Shown in pieces: positions 9,782 to 20,660 of a stretch of 64,000 nucleotides of DNA. Source of the DNA: Posidonia oceanica. Its lineage: Eukaryota > Streptophyta > Magnoliopsida > Alismatales > Posidoniaceae. The notes below the pieces were generated by a model, which saw only the letters and a list, made by a program, of their open reading frames with translations, did no database searches and was not told the DNA's origin. Position 1 is the first letter of the stretch; every line of letters begins with the position of its first letter. The translations under genes were made by a program, and so were the position numbers. The stretch is taken from NCBI GenBank assembly GCA_037176725.1, contig JAZBRS010000026.1:101601501-101665500 (forward strand), read 5' to 3'.

Positions 9782-12186
9782 TGTAGACACCCTGTTTTGG
9801 AAACCGCTCGTTGGTGAATCTCTCTGGAGGCTTGCTCGGATTGTGGCATGGCAGATCCCAAATCCTAAACCTTAATCCTAAACCTAATCCCAACCTTATC
9901 CCAAATTTAATCCCAAGACCTAAACTTTAAACATAAACCTAGGCCCATTAGCAGCCCAGACTGCAGGGAAAGGGCCTGGATTTCACTGCAGCAGGCCCTG
10001 TCCAGTGCTGTCGCCCGTCCCAGTGGCAACTAGTGCTGTCACCTATCTTAGAGGCGACGTGCATTGTCACCATGTGGAGCGGCAACTCAGGACCTGTTCG
10101 AACTCCCACGCACACCCTGCCATTACCTTCCTCCACCGACCTACAACACTAACTTGCCGTCCTCTCCACCACTTACTCCACTAACTCCCCGTCCCCTTCG
10201 GAGGACTTTCGCATCCTCTACCACCCTGCCACACTTACTTGCCATCCCCTTCGCCTGACGACCAACCTATGCCACCTAACATGCTCGGTCGAACAAAATC
10301 GGCAACCCATCACACTTCCCAACCACTTCACACAATTCAAAGAGCCACCGACCTCCAAAGCAATCCAAATCCCTCCCTTGTGCGAGAGCGAACCTTCCCC
10401 GAGCGTCCCGTGCCTCCGAGAGTCCCTCCTGCTTGCTGCCTTCCAAGTTTGCCGCCGTTGGATCCCGCCAGTGCTGGAGAAGATGACCTTCTCCCGCTCA
10501 GGTAGCCTCTCCTCTTTATTTGGTTTTGTTCCCGGTAGGAAGTGGATCATTTTCGTATTATTTCCTGCATTTTTGGCACTTGTTTTCGCCATTTACACCT
10601 TCTTCTTCCTCAGCTCCAGCGACGTCTGCCCCCTGTGTGAGGCCGTCTGGCCATTGATCACATGGCATGGGTCGTCCCCGAGCTCGCACACACCCACCTT
10701 GCATGACCAAACCTTCCCCGAACCTCCTCCATGCTCTAGGGAAGTTCACGAGCTCGCCGCCGTCGACACGGCCGGCGACGCCCATGAACTCTGGCACAAT
10801 GAGGGAGCCCCTGTGGAAGCCCGGACCTCCTGTTTTTCTTATCCCATTAGCTTCACAGCACAACCACCTATCTTCCCCATCGCTCGCCGACATCCCAGAT
10901 GCCGCCCAGCGCACTCCCGGCCTCCCTCGTGGCTGGACAGTAGGCATCGCCGGCCATCGATGACGAGGAGGTGGTGGGAAGCGCTCGTTTGCTTATTTTT
11001 AATTCTGTTTGTTTCCTTGGCTTCGTCTTACCTCCACCAAGCTTCCTGTGAGCCGTGCATAAGCTCCGAAGCTCCTCGGCCTCCTCCATGGCCACTGGAG
11101 TCATCGGCCGCCGGTGAGGAAACCCATTAGGTGGATGGGGCGATTCAGAGTCTCGTTTTTTAATCCGATTGTATGCATGTGTTCCTGGGAACACCGTCGA
11201 GCTTCCCAAATCATCGGTTTGATTTTAGGCACCGCCATCGGCACGCGATTTGGCACCGAACTCCGGCCAGAGGACTACAAGTCGCGTCACCAGTTGCAGC
11301 AGCGACTCGACTGTGACTTTTTACAGTCCTTGGGCTGGACTTTGCGCCGGTGTATCACGTGACCCAGGCATCGATTTTGCATTTTGATTGCATGAATGTG
11401 TTCCTTGTTATGCTGTCTATCTGTGTGAATGCTTGTTTGCAGGTTTTATGGCCGTTTGCATGGCTTGGTCGGCTAGCGAAGCTCGCTGTCTCGCTTGCCT
11501 GCAACAGCCTTGGCCGCCAGTCAGAGCAGCGACTTGCACCGTCCCTGTGCACAGTGACGACGTGCACTGTCGCCGCGCTGACCGGCGACTCAGGCCAGGT
11601 TCCAGATAGTGGACTGAGCCCTTGGTTGCCGCCTTGTTCTTGATTCGTTTCGTTTTGGTTTTGTTTCCCTATTTTGATTATCATTGCATTTTGGCATTTT
11701 AACTTTAATAAGTCTATTTGCATGGTTTTTGCTAAGCTTTGCATGGTTTATAATTGTATGTTGCATACCGCCCTCGGGCGAACATAAATCGGCATTATAC
11801 GCCAACATTTGCCACACAAGAGCGGAATGACGTTAGAAAGACCGACTTCCTCGGGCGTGTCGGGGGTGCCTAACACCTTCCCCGCACGTAACAGGAGTCC
11901 TTACCCTTTCTCTGGACCGCATTGACCTTGTGTCATACATTTGGATCGAATTTGCATGTTTTTAAACTGTATAAGTTTTTCTACGTGTTTTCGTGTTCGA
12001 TTTTCCTAGTCTTCCGGTTTTTCTTAATAGATTAGGTGGCGACTCCCTTGTCTTTATTTTGTTTGTTTTTCCTTTGCGTTCTTCACTGTTTCCCCGGTGT
12101 TTTCGAGTTGAGCGTCCTTCCTCAGAAACCACCGTTGGTCGTGGCCCACGATCCGGCCATTCGAGCCGCTCAATCGCATGACTACA
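9782..12186 (+). repeat. E1 5' LTR (2405 bp)
   Basis: Begins TGTAGACACC and ends ATGACTACA. The opening is shared with E2's LTR (TGTAGACACCCC). It starts with a degenerate CCTAAACCTTAATCC-rich tract (9861-9945), has a C-rich middle with long chance ORFs (e.g. 10378-11130), then T-rich sequence, the conserved LTR box (11855-11915) and an internal primer-site-like motif (12037-12046). About 320 bp around 10434-10755 is absent from the 3' LTR, so the 250-residue ORF covering it is not conserved between the two LTRs and I do not call it a gene. Confidence 0.93.
11855..11915 (+). promoter_or_regulatory. Conserved LTR box, E1 5' LTR copy
   Basis: GGTGCCTAACACCTTCCCCG, then CRCGTAACAGGAGTCCTTACC and CTTTCTCTGG. 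Nearly the same 55-70 bp occurs at the corresponding place in every LTR here: S (20957-21020, minus), E2 (31392-31462 and 52114-52184, minus), E1 3' LTR (57465-57523) and Y (60845-60902), although the surrounding LTR sequence is strongly diverged. A role in transcription start, RNA end formation or reverse transcription is inferred from conservation only. Confidence 0.7.
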
Positions 12187-12191
12187 GGAAA

Positions 12192-12209
12192 GTAGCGACT
12201 CTGCTAGGA
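12192..12209 (+). other. E1 primer binding site, degenerate
   Basis: TAGCGACTCTGCTAGGAA, six bases after the LTR end. It differs from E2's intact site (TGGCGACTCCGCTGGGGA) at a few bases, mostly G-to-A. The following AAGACTCCGGCTTTCG-like leader matches E2's leader, confirming the alignment. Ogre/Tat elements are known to use a tRNA-Arg primer; the tRNA identity here is not verified. Confidence 0.75.
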
Positions 12210-13369
12210 ATGCAAGACTCCGGCTTTCGTTTTTCGCCTTTCCGCTTTTGTGTGGCTTACTTTCTGCTTAACTTAGCTTTTAATTACCATGTCTACTTAC
12301 TTTGTCACGTTACTTCGTGCATTTTTCTTATCTTAGCATTTAATTGCCATATTTGCCTGATTATCGCGCTGATCCATGCCTTTGCTTGGTGTTTGGTTTA
12401 TTTTTACACAAATATGCTATGCCACCTCACTTATACACATGCCATGCTTGTACATGCCTTTTGATGTGCTGATTGTCTTTTATTTTCACTAATCATGTAA
12501 CACGACACTAGCACATACCATGAGCATGCCTTTTGTAATGATATGTGATGTTTCGCTTGCCATAATTGGGTGATTTTCTTCCCGTTTTTGCACTAAGCCT
12601 AAGGACAATAAGAGATTGATTATTTCCCCCATGGTTAACTAAAAATGGCAAGTAAAATCAATTCTAGGAGCAACTAGAGACATAAACACACATTCATCCC
12701 CCTTGAGTTAATAAAACATGCATGTAAAAAATTTTAATCAAATTTGCAAGAATGATCATATAGGACATGCATCTTCTCATCTCTGAGTCCACCTACTAGT
12801 CTGAGAAGGGCAGTATCGGTCTCTTGTTCCATCGCTTTGGCATGGGGCGAGTTGGTCGGTCTGTCCCCCCTTGTCAGGGGTCGTGTCGGTGTTAGTAAAG
12901 GGTACAACCCATGCTTTGGCAGGATCAAGGCTCCTAACGCACCACCCGTTGTTTGCCTGAGCTTTGGCCAGGATTTAGATGGGGACCTTACTTTCTACCT
13001 GAGTCGGTGATCCATACACCTATGAGAGTCCGAAGTAGATAACCTACTAGGACACACAAGATTGGTGAGAGAGAGCATACTAGAATGCATGCATTTGCAT
13101 GAATGCCATTCATACCACAATTAAAAACATTTGCATTTTACTTTCGAGTTTTAACACTGGTTTTTGTTTGTGTTGTGTCTCGTCGTACAGGTCAGTGAGC
13201 AAGTTCCCTAGCTGGAGCTTGAGCCTTTTCTTTCACTGACGCCCCTGTTGCGACACCTTTGTCTCGACCACCCTCTCCCGAGTTGTCCGCCTTTGCGACG
13301 ATAACTCGTCCTAGGACCCGTCCTCTCGTTTTCCATCGCAGCTCTATTCTCACTCGCTCACGGTCAACC
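12210..13369 (+). other. E1 leader (5' untranslated region)
   Basis: No gene. T-rich with CATGC motifs to about 12740, then about 230 bp (12790-13025) strongly conserved with Y (61192-61420) and E2 (minus strand, 50760-50990), including CTGTCCCCCCTTGTCAGGGG and GAGTCGGTGAYCCATACACC. Immediately before gag, TCGTCGTACAG is followed by GTCAGTGAGC and CCTAGCTGGAGCTTGAG, a splice-acceptor-like block also seen in Y and E2. Confidence 0.7.
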
Positions 13370-16250
13370 ATGGCCCAGCGCGTCGGTGAGGCTCAGCCTT
13401 CTACTACCTCGAAGGGGACTTCCACTTCGGTCCCTCCGACATTCACTTTGACTCCCTCTGTGCCTCTCTCGACACCAGTATCCCACCCTCTAGTGCACGG
13501 GGCGCCCCTGTATTCTGTGGGGCATTGGCAGACCTTTCCCACTCCAGATCCTGTCACTGAGTCCATCTTGGTGACTATCACTCGTGCTCCAGAGACTCTG
13601 CTGACGGCCTCCACTCCCCAGGGCTCTGTCACTTTTGACACCCTTTCTGCTGCAGCGACTTCTACTGTAGGATCCCTGCCTTCTGGATAGTCTGTGTCCC
13701 TGCCTCTTAGATCTGGTTCCTCACTGACCCTGCACCTCAGCGTTCCCACTGACGGGCCCCCTGACGTGCAATATCAGCATCTGAGGGATCTTGCCTAGGT
13801 ATTCATGGATATGGCTCTATCTGTTCGCCCTCCTGTGGTTCCCGTTGCTCCTGAGGTTCCCCTGCAGCCTACTCCTGCATTCCAGGCTTTTCCCACTGCA
13901 CCTCTGCCCCGACCGTCGCCTCAGCTACTCACTGCTCTAGTGATGGAGGCACAACCTCTGCCTTCTGTATTCACACCACTCACCGCATAGCATATGACTC
14001 CACCACCTAGTGGCCAGCCCCTCGGGCTGGTTGGAGCGCAGTATCCCTTGAGCCCGCTGCCCGGCACCATGCCAGCGCAATCGCTGCTTCTCTAGCACTC
14101 TGCAACACCCACCGCATAGCATTCCGCCTACCCCTACCCTGTGCATCAGCATGTTCCTTCCCCAGCATGCATACCACCATACACTGCACCCACGCACGGA
14201 TACACTGGCCCTCATGTCGCATCATCAGGTAACGTGCTGGTGGATCTGGAGGAGCACTTAGGTGTGACCCATTCAGCGTATGCGCCCCCGTCCAAGCTGC
14301 ACCATCACCATCGGGAGCGGTTCCAGATGCCCTCCTCACTAGGATGGGCGACCTGGAGAAAGCACTATGTCTAGTACAAGGTGGTGATCACCAATCCTAC
14401 CAATTCCAGAACCTCTGCTATTTCCCAAAGGCGGTGCTCCCACCGAAATTCTGGATTTTAACAAGTATATCGGTTGAGGCTGCCGTATTTCCCATCTGAG
14501 GGCGTATTGTGGAGATCTCGCTCAGCTTTAGGCTGACGAGAGTTTGCTGATCCGCTTGTTTCAAAAGAGTTTGACTGGCCCAGCCCTCAAGTGGTTCACC
14601 TCCCTTGACATGGCCACCATTAAGACTTGGAACGACCTCAGTCAGGCGTTCCTGGAACAGTACTCTTTCAAACTGGACTTGGTCCCAGAGCGCGAGGACC
14701 TGGTCGCCACCAAGCAGGAGCCCAACAAGCCGTTCGGGGAGTACGTCGACCGCTGGCTCGCCCTCGCCTCGAAGGTTCGTGATAGGCCCTCTGACGAGGG
14801 GTCTTTCGAGATCGTTATTCGAGGCGCGCAACCATCCACTGGGACTTTGCTTAGCATCCAGCCTGTCACTACCTTTGCATCCTTGATTCGGGCTGGCGCT
14901 TGTGTAGAGGGTTCGCTGCGGAGTGGCAACTTCCCTGTGCTCTCCACATTTGCCAAGCAAGCCACTGTCCCCAACAACAGCAACAACAACACCTGCAGCA
15001 ACAACAGCCACCCTAGGAGAAGGGACCCTCCAAGAGCTGTCGTTGCATATGTCGACTCTCCTGCCGTGCCCGTTCATGTGGTGGATCAGCCTGGCCCGAA
15101 TCAGGTAGTTTACGCACCTGCACCCAGGGCACCTCCCCCTCCACAAATCACCACCACCGCCCGACCGGTCTACCCTGCTGCATCGGTCCAGCAAGGGCAA
15201 TACCAAGGGTAGAGACAGCCTAACACAAATCAGCATCATTTCACTCCACTAGTGGAATTACTGAGTGTCGTCCTCCCTAAGGTTATGTCACTCCTTAGGC
15301 TCTCCGATATCCGCCCACCACCGAATCCACTCCCGGGGTGGTACTGCGCGAATCTCTTCTGCAACTTCCATCGAGTCGTAGGGCACTCGACGGATAGTTG
15401 CTTCACGTTGCGGGGTGCCATTTAGGGTTTGATTGACCGAAAGGTCATCATTATCAACACGCAGGAGGCAGCATCCACCTCCGCACCTCCACCAGCATCT
15501 ACCCCTGCATCAGGATCAGCACCCTCCCATCCTAGCATTGTCCACCAGCCTTTGCCAAAGCATTCTATCCCGGGAGGCGCAGGCACCTCAGGAGTGCATT
15601 CTATCTTCCCCTTCGGGTTCGCTTCGTCTGTGGTGGACCCCTCCGATCTCATTCAAGACATTTATGAGCCTTTTCCCTCCTCTCTCTATCTTGCGACAGT
15701 TGCTGGGTTCGAGTTGAGAATCCATATGATCCGTTTGGATGCCAAGCCGGAGCACTCTACCGCGTGGCCCACCATGCAACCCCAAGCTCAACCACCTGTT
15801 TGCCTACTAGCTAGGTCCCAACCAGAACCCTCACAGCCTTCCCAGCAGCATTCCCAATTCCCCCACCATCCAGCAAACACCCTGGCAGCCCCTCTTGAGC
15901 TCGCAGCTCAAGCTCCCCTAGTCGTTAACCTGACCAAGGATACCCATCACATACCATATGATTACGCCACAGAGATGTGCACAGAAGTCACGTGGTTGGG
16001 GAGGGTTTACAAGCCTACGGCACCAATAGCCAAGCCTAGCCGCCCAGAGCCCACTCTGCCCCCACTAACAAAGCAACCCACCAAGCCACCAACGACAGAG
16101 AATCCCACTCAACCTTCCACTTCCCTACCCTCGCCTCCACCAAAAAAGACCAGTCTTCAGCTGATATTACTGCCCAGCTCAAAAAAGTCAAGGCTGACAT
16201 TTCCATCTGGGACCTTATCCATACATCCTCTGAGCGCCAAGAGGCTTTCC
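13370..16250 (+). pseudogene. gag: Gag of E1, multiply interrupted
   Basis: Capsid/nucleocapsid precursor. The start is the ATG opening MAQRVGE, aligned with X, Y and E2. The P/T/S/H-rich N-terminus carries several stops (TAG at about 13688, 13797, 13989 and 14094). The capsid block is damaged near 14455-14470 and then runs from about 14540 through ALKWFTSLDMA, FLEQYSF and GEYVDRW. TAG codons follow at about 15210 and 15421. The knuckle (C-x2-H-x4-H-x4-C) lies at about 15360-15402. The tail to about 16250 is rich in P, A and Q. At least six disruptions show that it cannot be expressed as one protein. Confidence 0.88.
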
Positions 16251-17302
16251 TCCACGTGTTCCAGGCTGCCCATGTGTCCCCAACCATTGAGCCTGCAACC
16301 CTTGAGAGCATGGTGGGTATGATCGCGGTGCCCCAGGTCATCTCTTTTTCAAGTGATGAACTGCCTCCGGTGGGAATTAATCACAACCAACCCCTCTTCA
16401 TCACGGTGCAGTTTAAAAACTTTCGCATTCCCCTAACGCTGGTTGATAACGGTGCATGCCTAAACATCTGCCCATTACGCACAGCAATGAAGCTCAGATT
16501 CAAGGCCGAGGATATCACGCCAGCAACAAAGGGAATAATAGCTTTTGACAACACACACCATGACTCTCTAGGGATTCTAATTATTCCCCTTACTACTGGC
16601 CCAGTCGTATTCGATGAGGAATTCTACATCGTCGACTTGGAACCCACTTTTAACCTCCTGCTTGGGTGCCCTTGGTTGCACAAGCATCAAGTCATCCCCT
16701 CGACCCTCCACCGCATGATCAAGTTCCGTTGGGATGACGAAGTTGTCGTTGTCATGGCGGAAAACTTAGATAAGGAGTGAGTCGAGGTGGTCTCTTCTGT
16801 ATCTCAACAGACTGTCCAGTTTGATCCCAAGCCTTCTAATACTTTGTACCGCGTTAATCGATTTGAGCCGGTTAACTATATCCCCGATCTTGAGCGTGTC
16901 AGTTGCCTGGCCGTTCATAGCAACCCATTTCGGATGGTCGAGAACCTCTGTCATAGGTGGGGCTACGTGAAGGGAATGCCACTCGGGCGGTACGGCCAAG
17001 GAATCGCCGAGCAGATTGCTGTCGAAGAGCGAAGAGACTCTAAAGGTTTGGGGTATGACTGCCAACCCCATGAAGATGAACGTTTGCATTCAAGGAGTCG
17101 AAAGATTGCTATCCCTCGGGACCTTACTAACTTCACCAGTGCAGATGCCCTTCACCCAAATAGAAGCCAAGTTGCAGCGCAGCAAGCACCGTGCCAGAGT
17201 CCCCCACTGCCGATAGATGAGTGGGTCTGCATCGAGAACTACTACTCAGATGAGGAGCAGTATGGCATAGTGGAAGCAGCTCGAACCAACAGAGAGGTCT
17301 AG
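16251..17302 (+). pseudogene. E1 aspartic protease and G-patch-like segment
   Basis: Retropepsin-type protease that would process the polyprotein. The active-site triplet is DNG at about 16445-16453 (LVDNGACLNICP), the variant usual in Tat/Athila elements instead of DSG/DTG; the E2 copy reads DNGSGLNVCP. LLLGCPWLHKHQVIPSTLH follows in the C-terminal half. A TGA at 16778-16780 interrupts the frame. Downstream, GRYGQGIAEQ and SKGLGYD (about 16986-17060) resemble the glycine-rich G-patch-like segment found between protease and RT in several plant gypsy elements. The frame ends in TAG at 17300-17302. Confidence 0.85.
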
Positions 17303-18532
17303 TCCAACCCACCATCATCTCGGTCAGTTTGTCTGACCCTCCCTTCTACTGATACAATGGAAGAATCAGCAAGTTCTGTGTCAGAGTTGACAATCTCTCC
17401 CACTCTTGCAGTTTCACCAGCACCTTTGACAACCATAGCAGTAGTGCCAGGTTAGGAGCACACCCTTAGGCACCACTCACCAGTCCACTCGCAGCCGCAG
17501 TCGCACCAGCACAACAGTCACCCTTTCTGGCGGCTCAGTCAAGCAATTTAGGCAGCTTCGCAACTCAGCCCGCTTCATCAGTAGCACCACAAGCAACGCA
17601 GGTGGCTCCACCAGCCATACAGCCATCTGCCTCAGCAAATCAAGTCTTGTGGTGGGCCCCCACAGCACCTCCAGCCATACAACCACCCTCACCTGCGGAC
17701 GTAGGCGTTTTGCCGCCCGGCACAACCGTCCAGCTATCGGCCCTCTAGACGAGCGCTTCTATCTCCCCTCCAGCCTCAGCAGTGACTTTGGCAGTACACC
17801 CACCAGTTGCACCACTGGCCAGCCTGTTTGCATCCCTGATCGCCGCAGCACCACAATCAGTCACGTCGGAAGGTCAGTCGGTCGGTCGGTCAGCACAGCC
17901 AGCAGCAGAACAGGCACCCCACTCAACGGTGCAGCTAACAGCCAAAGACACCCACACAGGCGAGGGAGCAACCGAGCAGGAGTCACAAGCGACCATTAGC
18001 GCCTACTAAGTCGACTTACCCTCAGATGACGAGGAGGGAGCGGCTGTAGAGGCTCTGGTAGACAACATGCTTGGAGACTTGGAACTATTGTTCCAAGAGC
18101 AGCTTACAGCACTGGCGGAGGATGCCACGAAGCAACAGGCGGTGAAGAAAGGGAAAGCCGTGGTCACGGATCCCTCCCAACAGGAAGACCATCCATCTAT
18201 CATGGTCATGGAAGAACCCACAGCAACAACACCCACTAGACCAGATGAGCTAATCACTCCGCAGCCAGGAGGCGGGTTTAGATGGTTTATACAGCACATG
18301 CCCCGCTTAGGCAGTGCTGCAAGCGACAGTACACAGATCAGTCGCCCAGAGGACAGCTTCTAGTTCGACACACTCCCCGCAAGTACATCAGAAGATGCAG
18401 AGGAGGAAACAGCAGCGGTAGCAGCCCAAGTAGTGGCAGCAGCAACGAGACAAGCAGATCAACCAAGCCAGTCAACAGAACCAGAGGCTACCCAAGCAGA
18501 GGTCACCCACCGTGCATACAGAAACACTCGGG
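17303..18532 (+). pseudogene. E1 low-complexity linker between protease and RT
   Basis: Counterpart of the roughly 400-residue S/T/A/P/Q/V-rich spacer of E2. Open only in pieces with stops (TAA at about 18007, TAG at about 18361). It ends in an acidic stretch and then VTHRAYRNTRVTILRRHQGQ, where the conserved pol region begins. No enzymatic motif. Confidence 0.7.
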
Positions 18533-20290
18533 TGACCATTCTAAGGCGTCATCAGGGCCAAAAAGTGGAACACATCCACTCCTTCGATATCACAGACCCC
18601 TCCTTCGAGAAGGAGACCCTCTCAGAACTCATTGCATATGAGGAGGAGGACGATACAGGCGTAGATGAGAATGATGAACTACCGCCTGAGTTCCAGCCCT
18701 ACGACGATGATCCAGAGGGTCATAACCTCCATGTCGATGAAGAGACAGAGGTTATCAACATTGCCACAGCGGAGGAGGTCAAAGAGGTCTGCATCAGCGC
18801 CCAACTATCACCCCAGGCCAGAGCAGAGTTCATTGCATTCCTCAAAGAATATGCAGACGTTTTTGCTTGGAGTTATGATGACATGGTCGGCCTCGACGTC
18901 GAAATAGTGGTACACACTCTACCGCTGAAGCTAGATGTAAAGCCAGTGAAGCAAAAGCTCAGAAGATGGAGACCACAATGGCTGCTCAAGATCAAAGAAG
19001 AAATCATGAAGCAGTATAATGTCAGCTTCCCTAAGGTCGTCCTCTACCTAGAATGGCTTGTTAATGTTGTGCCAGTGCCAAAGAAAGACGGTCGGGTCTG
19101 CATGTGCATCGACTACAGGGAACAAGGCGAGTCCCAAGGACGATTTCCCTTTGCCGCACATTGACGTCCTAGTTGACAACACAGCAGACCACAAAATGCT
19201 CTCCTTCATGGACAGCTTCTCTGGCTATAACCAGATCAGAATGGCAGAAGAAGATATGGAAAAGACATCATTTATCACTCCTTGGAGAGTCTTCTGCTAT
19301 CAAGTAATGTCGTTTGGGCTCAAGAATGCTGGAGCAACTTATCAGAGGGCCATGACAGTACTGTTCCACAACCTCATGCACCAAGAAGTTGAGGTCTACG
19401 TGAACGATATGATTACCAAGTCCAGAGAGCCCGAGGATTACCTCGCCTGCCTCATGAAGCTCTTTGATCACCTGAGGAAGTACAAGCTCCGCCTCAACCC
19501 CAGCAAATGTGTATTCGGGGTATCTTTCGGAAAACTCCTAGGTTATATTGTTAACCAAAGGGGAATTGAGGTGGATCCAAGCAAGGCAAGAGCCATCGTG
19601 GAAATGCCACCCCCTAGAAATGAAAAGGAGATTCGAGGCATGTTGGGGCGATTGCAATACATCAGTCGGTTCATTGTGCAACTCACTCTCATCTGCGAAC
19701 CGATCTTCAAGCTCCTAAGGAAGAATGCACAGACCAACTGGAGCGATGAGTGCCAAGCTGCATTTGACAAGATCAAGCAACTCCTTATCAAGCCTCCGAT
19801 CTTGGTTCCTCCTATGCCAGGGCGACCTCTACTCTTATACTTGTCTACCACTCAGCATTCCATGGGCGCCGTCTTAGGCCAACATGATGAATCAAGCAGA
19901 AAGGAACGGGTCATCTATTACCTGAGTAAAAAATTTAATGATTGCGAAGCCAGGTACAACACTATAGAGAAGGTCTGCCTATCCCTTGTCTGGGCGGCAC
20001 AAAAACTAAGGCACTACTTAATGGCGTACCCAGTTCAGCTTCTATACCGACATGACCCAATGAAGTTCCTCTTCCAAAAGCTAGCCATGGTAGGCAGATG
20101 CGTCAAGTGGTAGGTGTTGCTGTCCCAGTACGACATCACCTTCGTCACGCAGAAGTTCATGAAGGGACAAGCCATGGCAGATCATCTTGTTGACTTCCCA
20201 TTACCTGAATACCAGCCTCTGCAGAAATAGTTCCCCGATGAGGACATCCTGCTCGCCATGGAGGATTCTGAGTAGAAGGACTCTGAAGAC
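18533..20290 (+). pseudogene. pol: E1 reverse transcriptase and RNase H, catalytic Asp lost
   Basis: RT followed by the ordinary retroviral-type RNase H. Seen: EYADVFAWSYDDMVGLD, VVPVPKKDGRVCMCIDYR (frameshift at about 19118), FSGYNQIRMAEED, PFGLKNAGATYQRAM-like block, and the polymerase box reading YVNDM at 19397-19411 where E2 has YVDDM. Asp-to-Asn there removes a metal-binding residue, so this RT should be inactive. RNase H starts around RPLLLYLSTTQHSMGAVLG and ends near AMADHLVDFPLPEY, with a TAG at 20111-20113 and more stops at about 20228-20300. Confidence 0.9.
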
Positions 20291-20660
20291 GAGCAGTAGT
20301 GGCAGCTATACTTTGATGACGCCGTCAACAGAAGAGACCGAGGCATAGGCGCAGTGTTAGCAATGCCTCAGGGGCAGCTGATCCCCATTGCCAGAAAGCT
20401 GACCTTTGAATGCACCAACAATGAAGCAGAATATGAAGCGTGCATCCTGGGACTTGGAGTCGCACTCGAGCATGAGGTGTGGAAGCTGCATGTGCACGGC
20501 GATGCAATGTTGGTGATCTCCCAGGTAAATGGCGACTGGAAGACAAAGGACCCAAAGCTCGTGCCAAATCACGAACATCTGCTAAGGCTCATTGAGGAGT
20601 TCGAGAGCGTCCGCTTTACATACATGAACAGAGCGAGGAATGCATATGCAGATGCATTAG
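20291..20660 (+). pseudogene. E1 second (archaeal-type) RNase H, split by solo LTR S
   Basis: Second RNase H domain, the hallmark of the Tat branch. Visible blocks: YFDDAVNRRDRGIGAVL, NNEAEYEACILGLGVALEHE, VHGDAMLVISQV and NAYADAL. The solo LTR S entered within the codons after NAYADAL at 20660; the domain resumes after the second ATTAG at 22829 with ATLASWLS-like sequence. Stops at about 20298 precede the domain. Confidence 0.87.
20656..20660. repeat. Target-site duplication of solo LTR S (ATTAG)
   Basis: ATTAG directly before TGTAACC; the second copy is at 22829-22833 directly after TGTCTACA. Removing 20661-22833 restores the aRNH coding context. Confidence 0.93.

Noticed and set aside
10378..11130. 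250-residue ORF with hydrophobic segments in E1's 5' LTR.
   Set aside because: About 320 bp of it is missing from the 3' LTR and nothing equivalent is seen in E2 or S; a C-rich compositional ORF.
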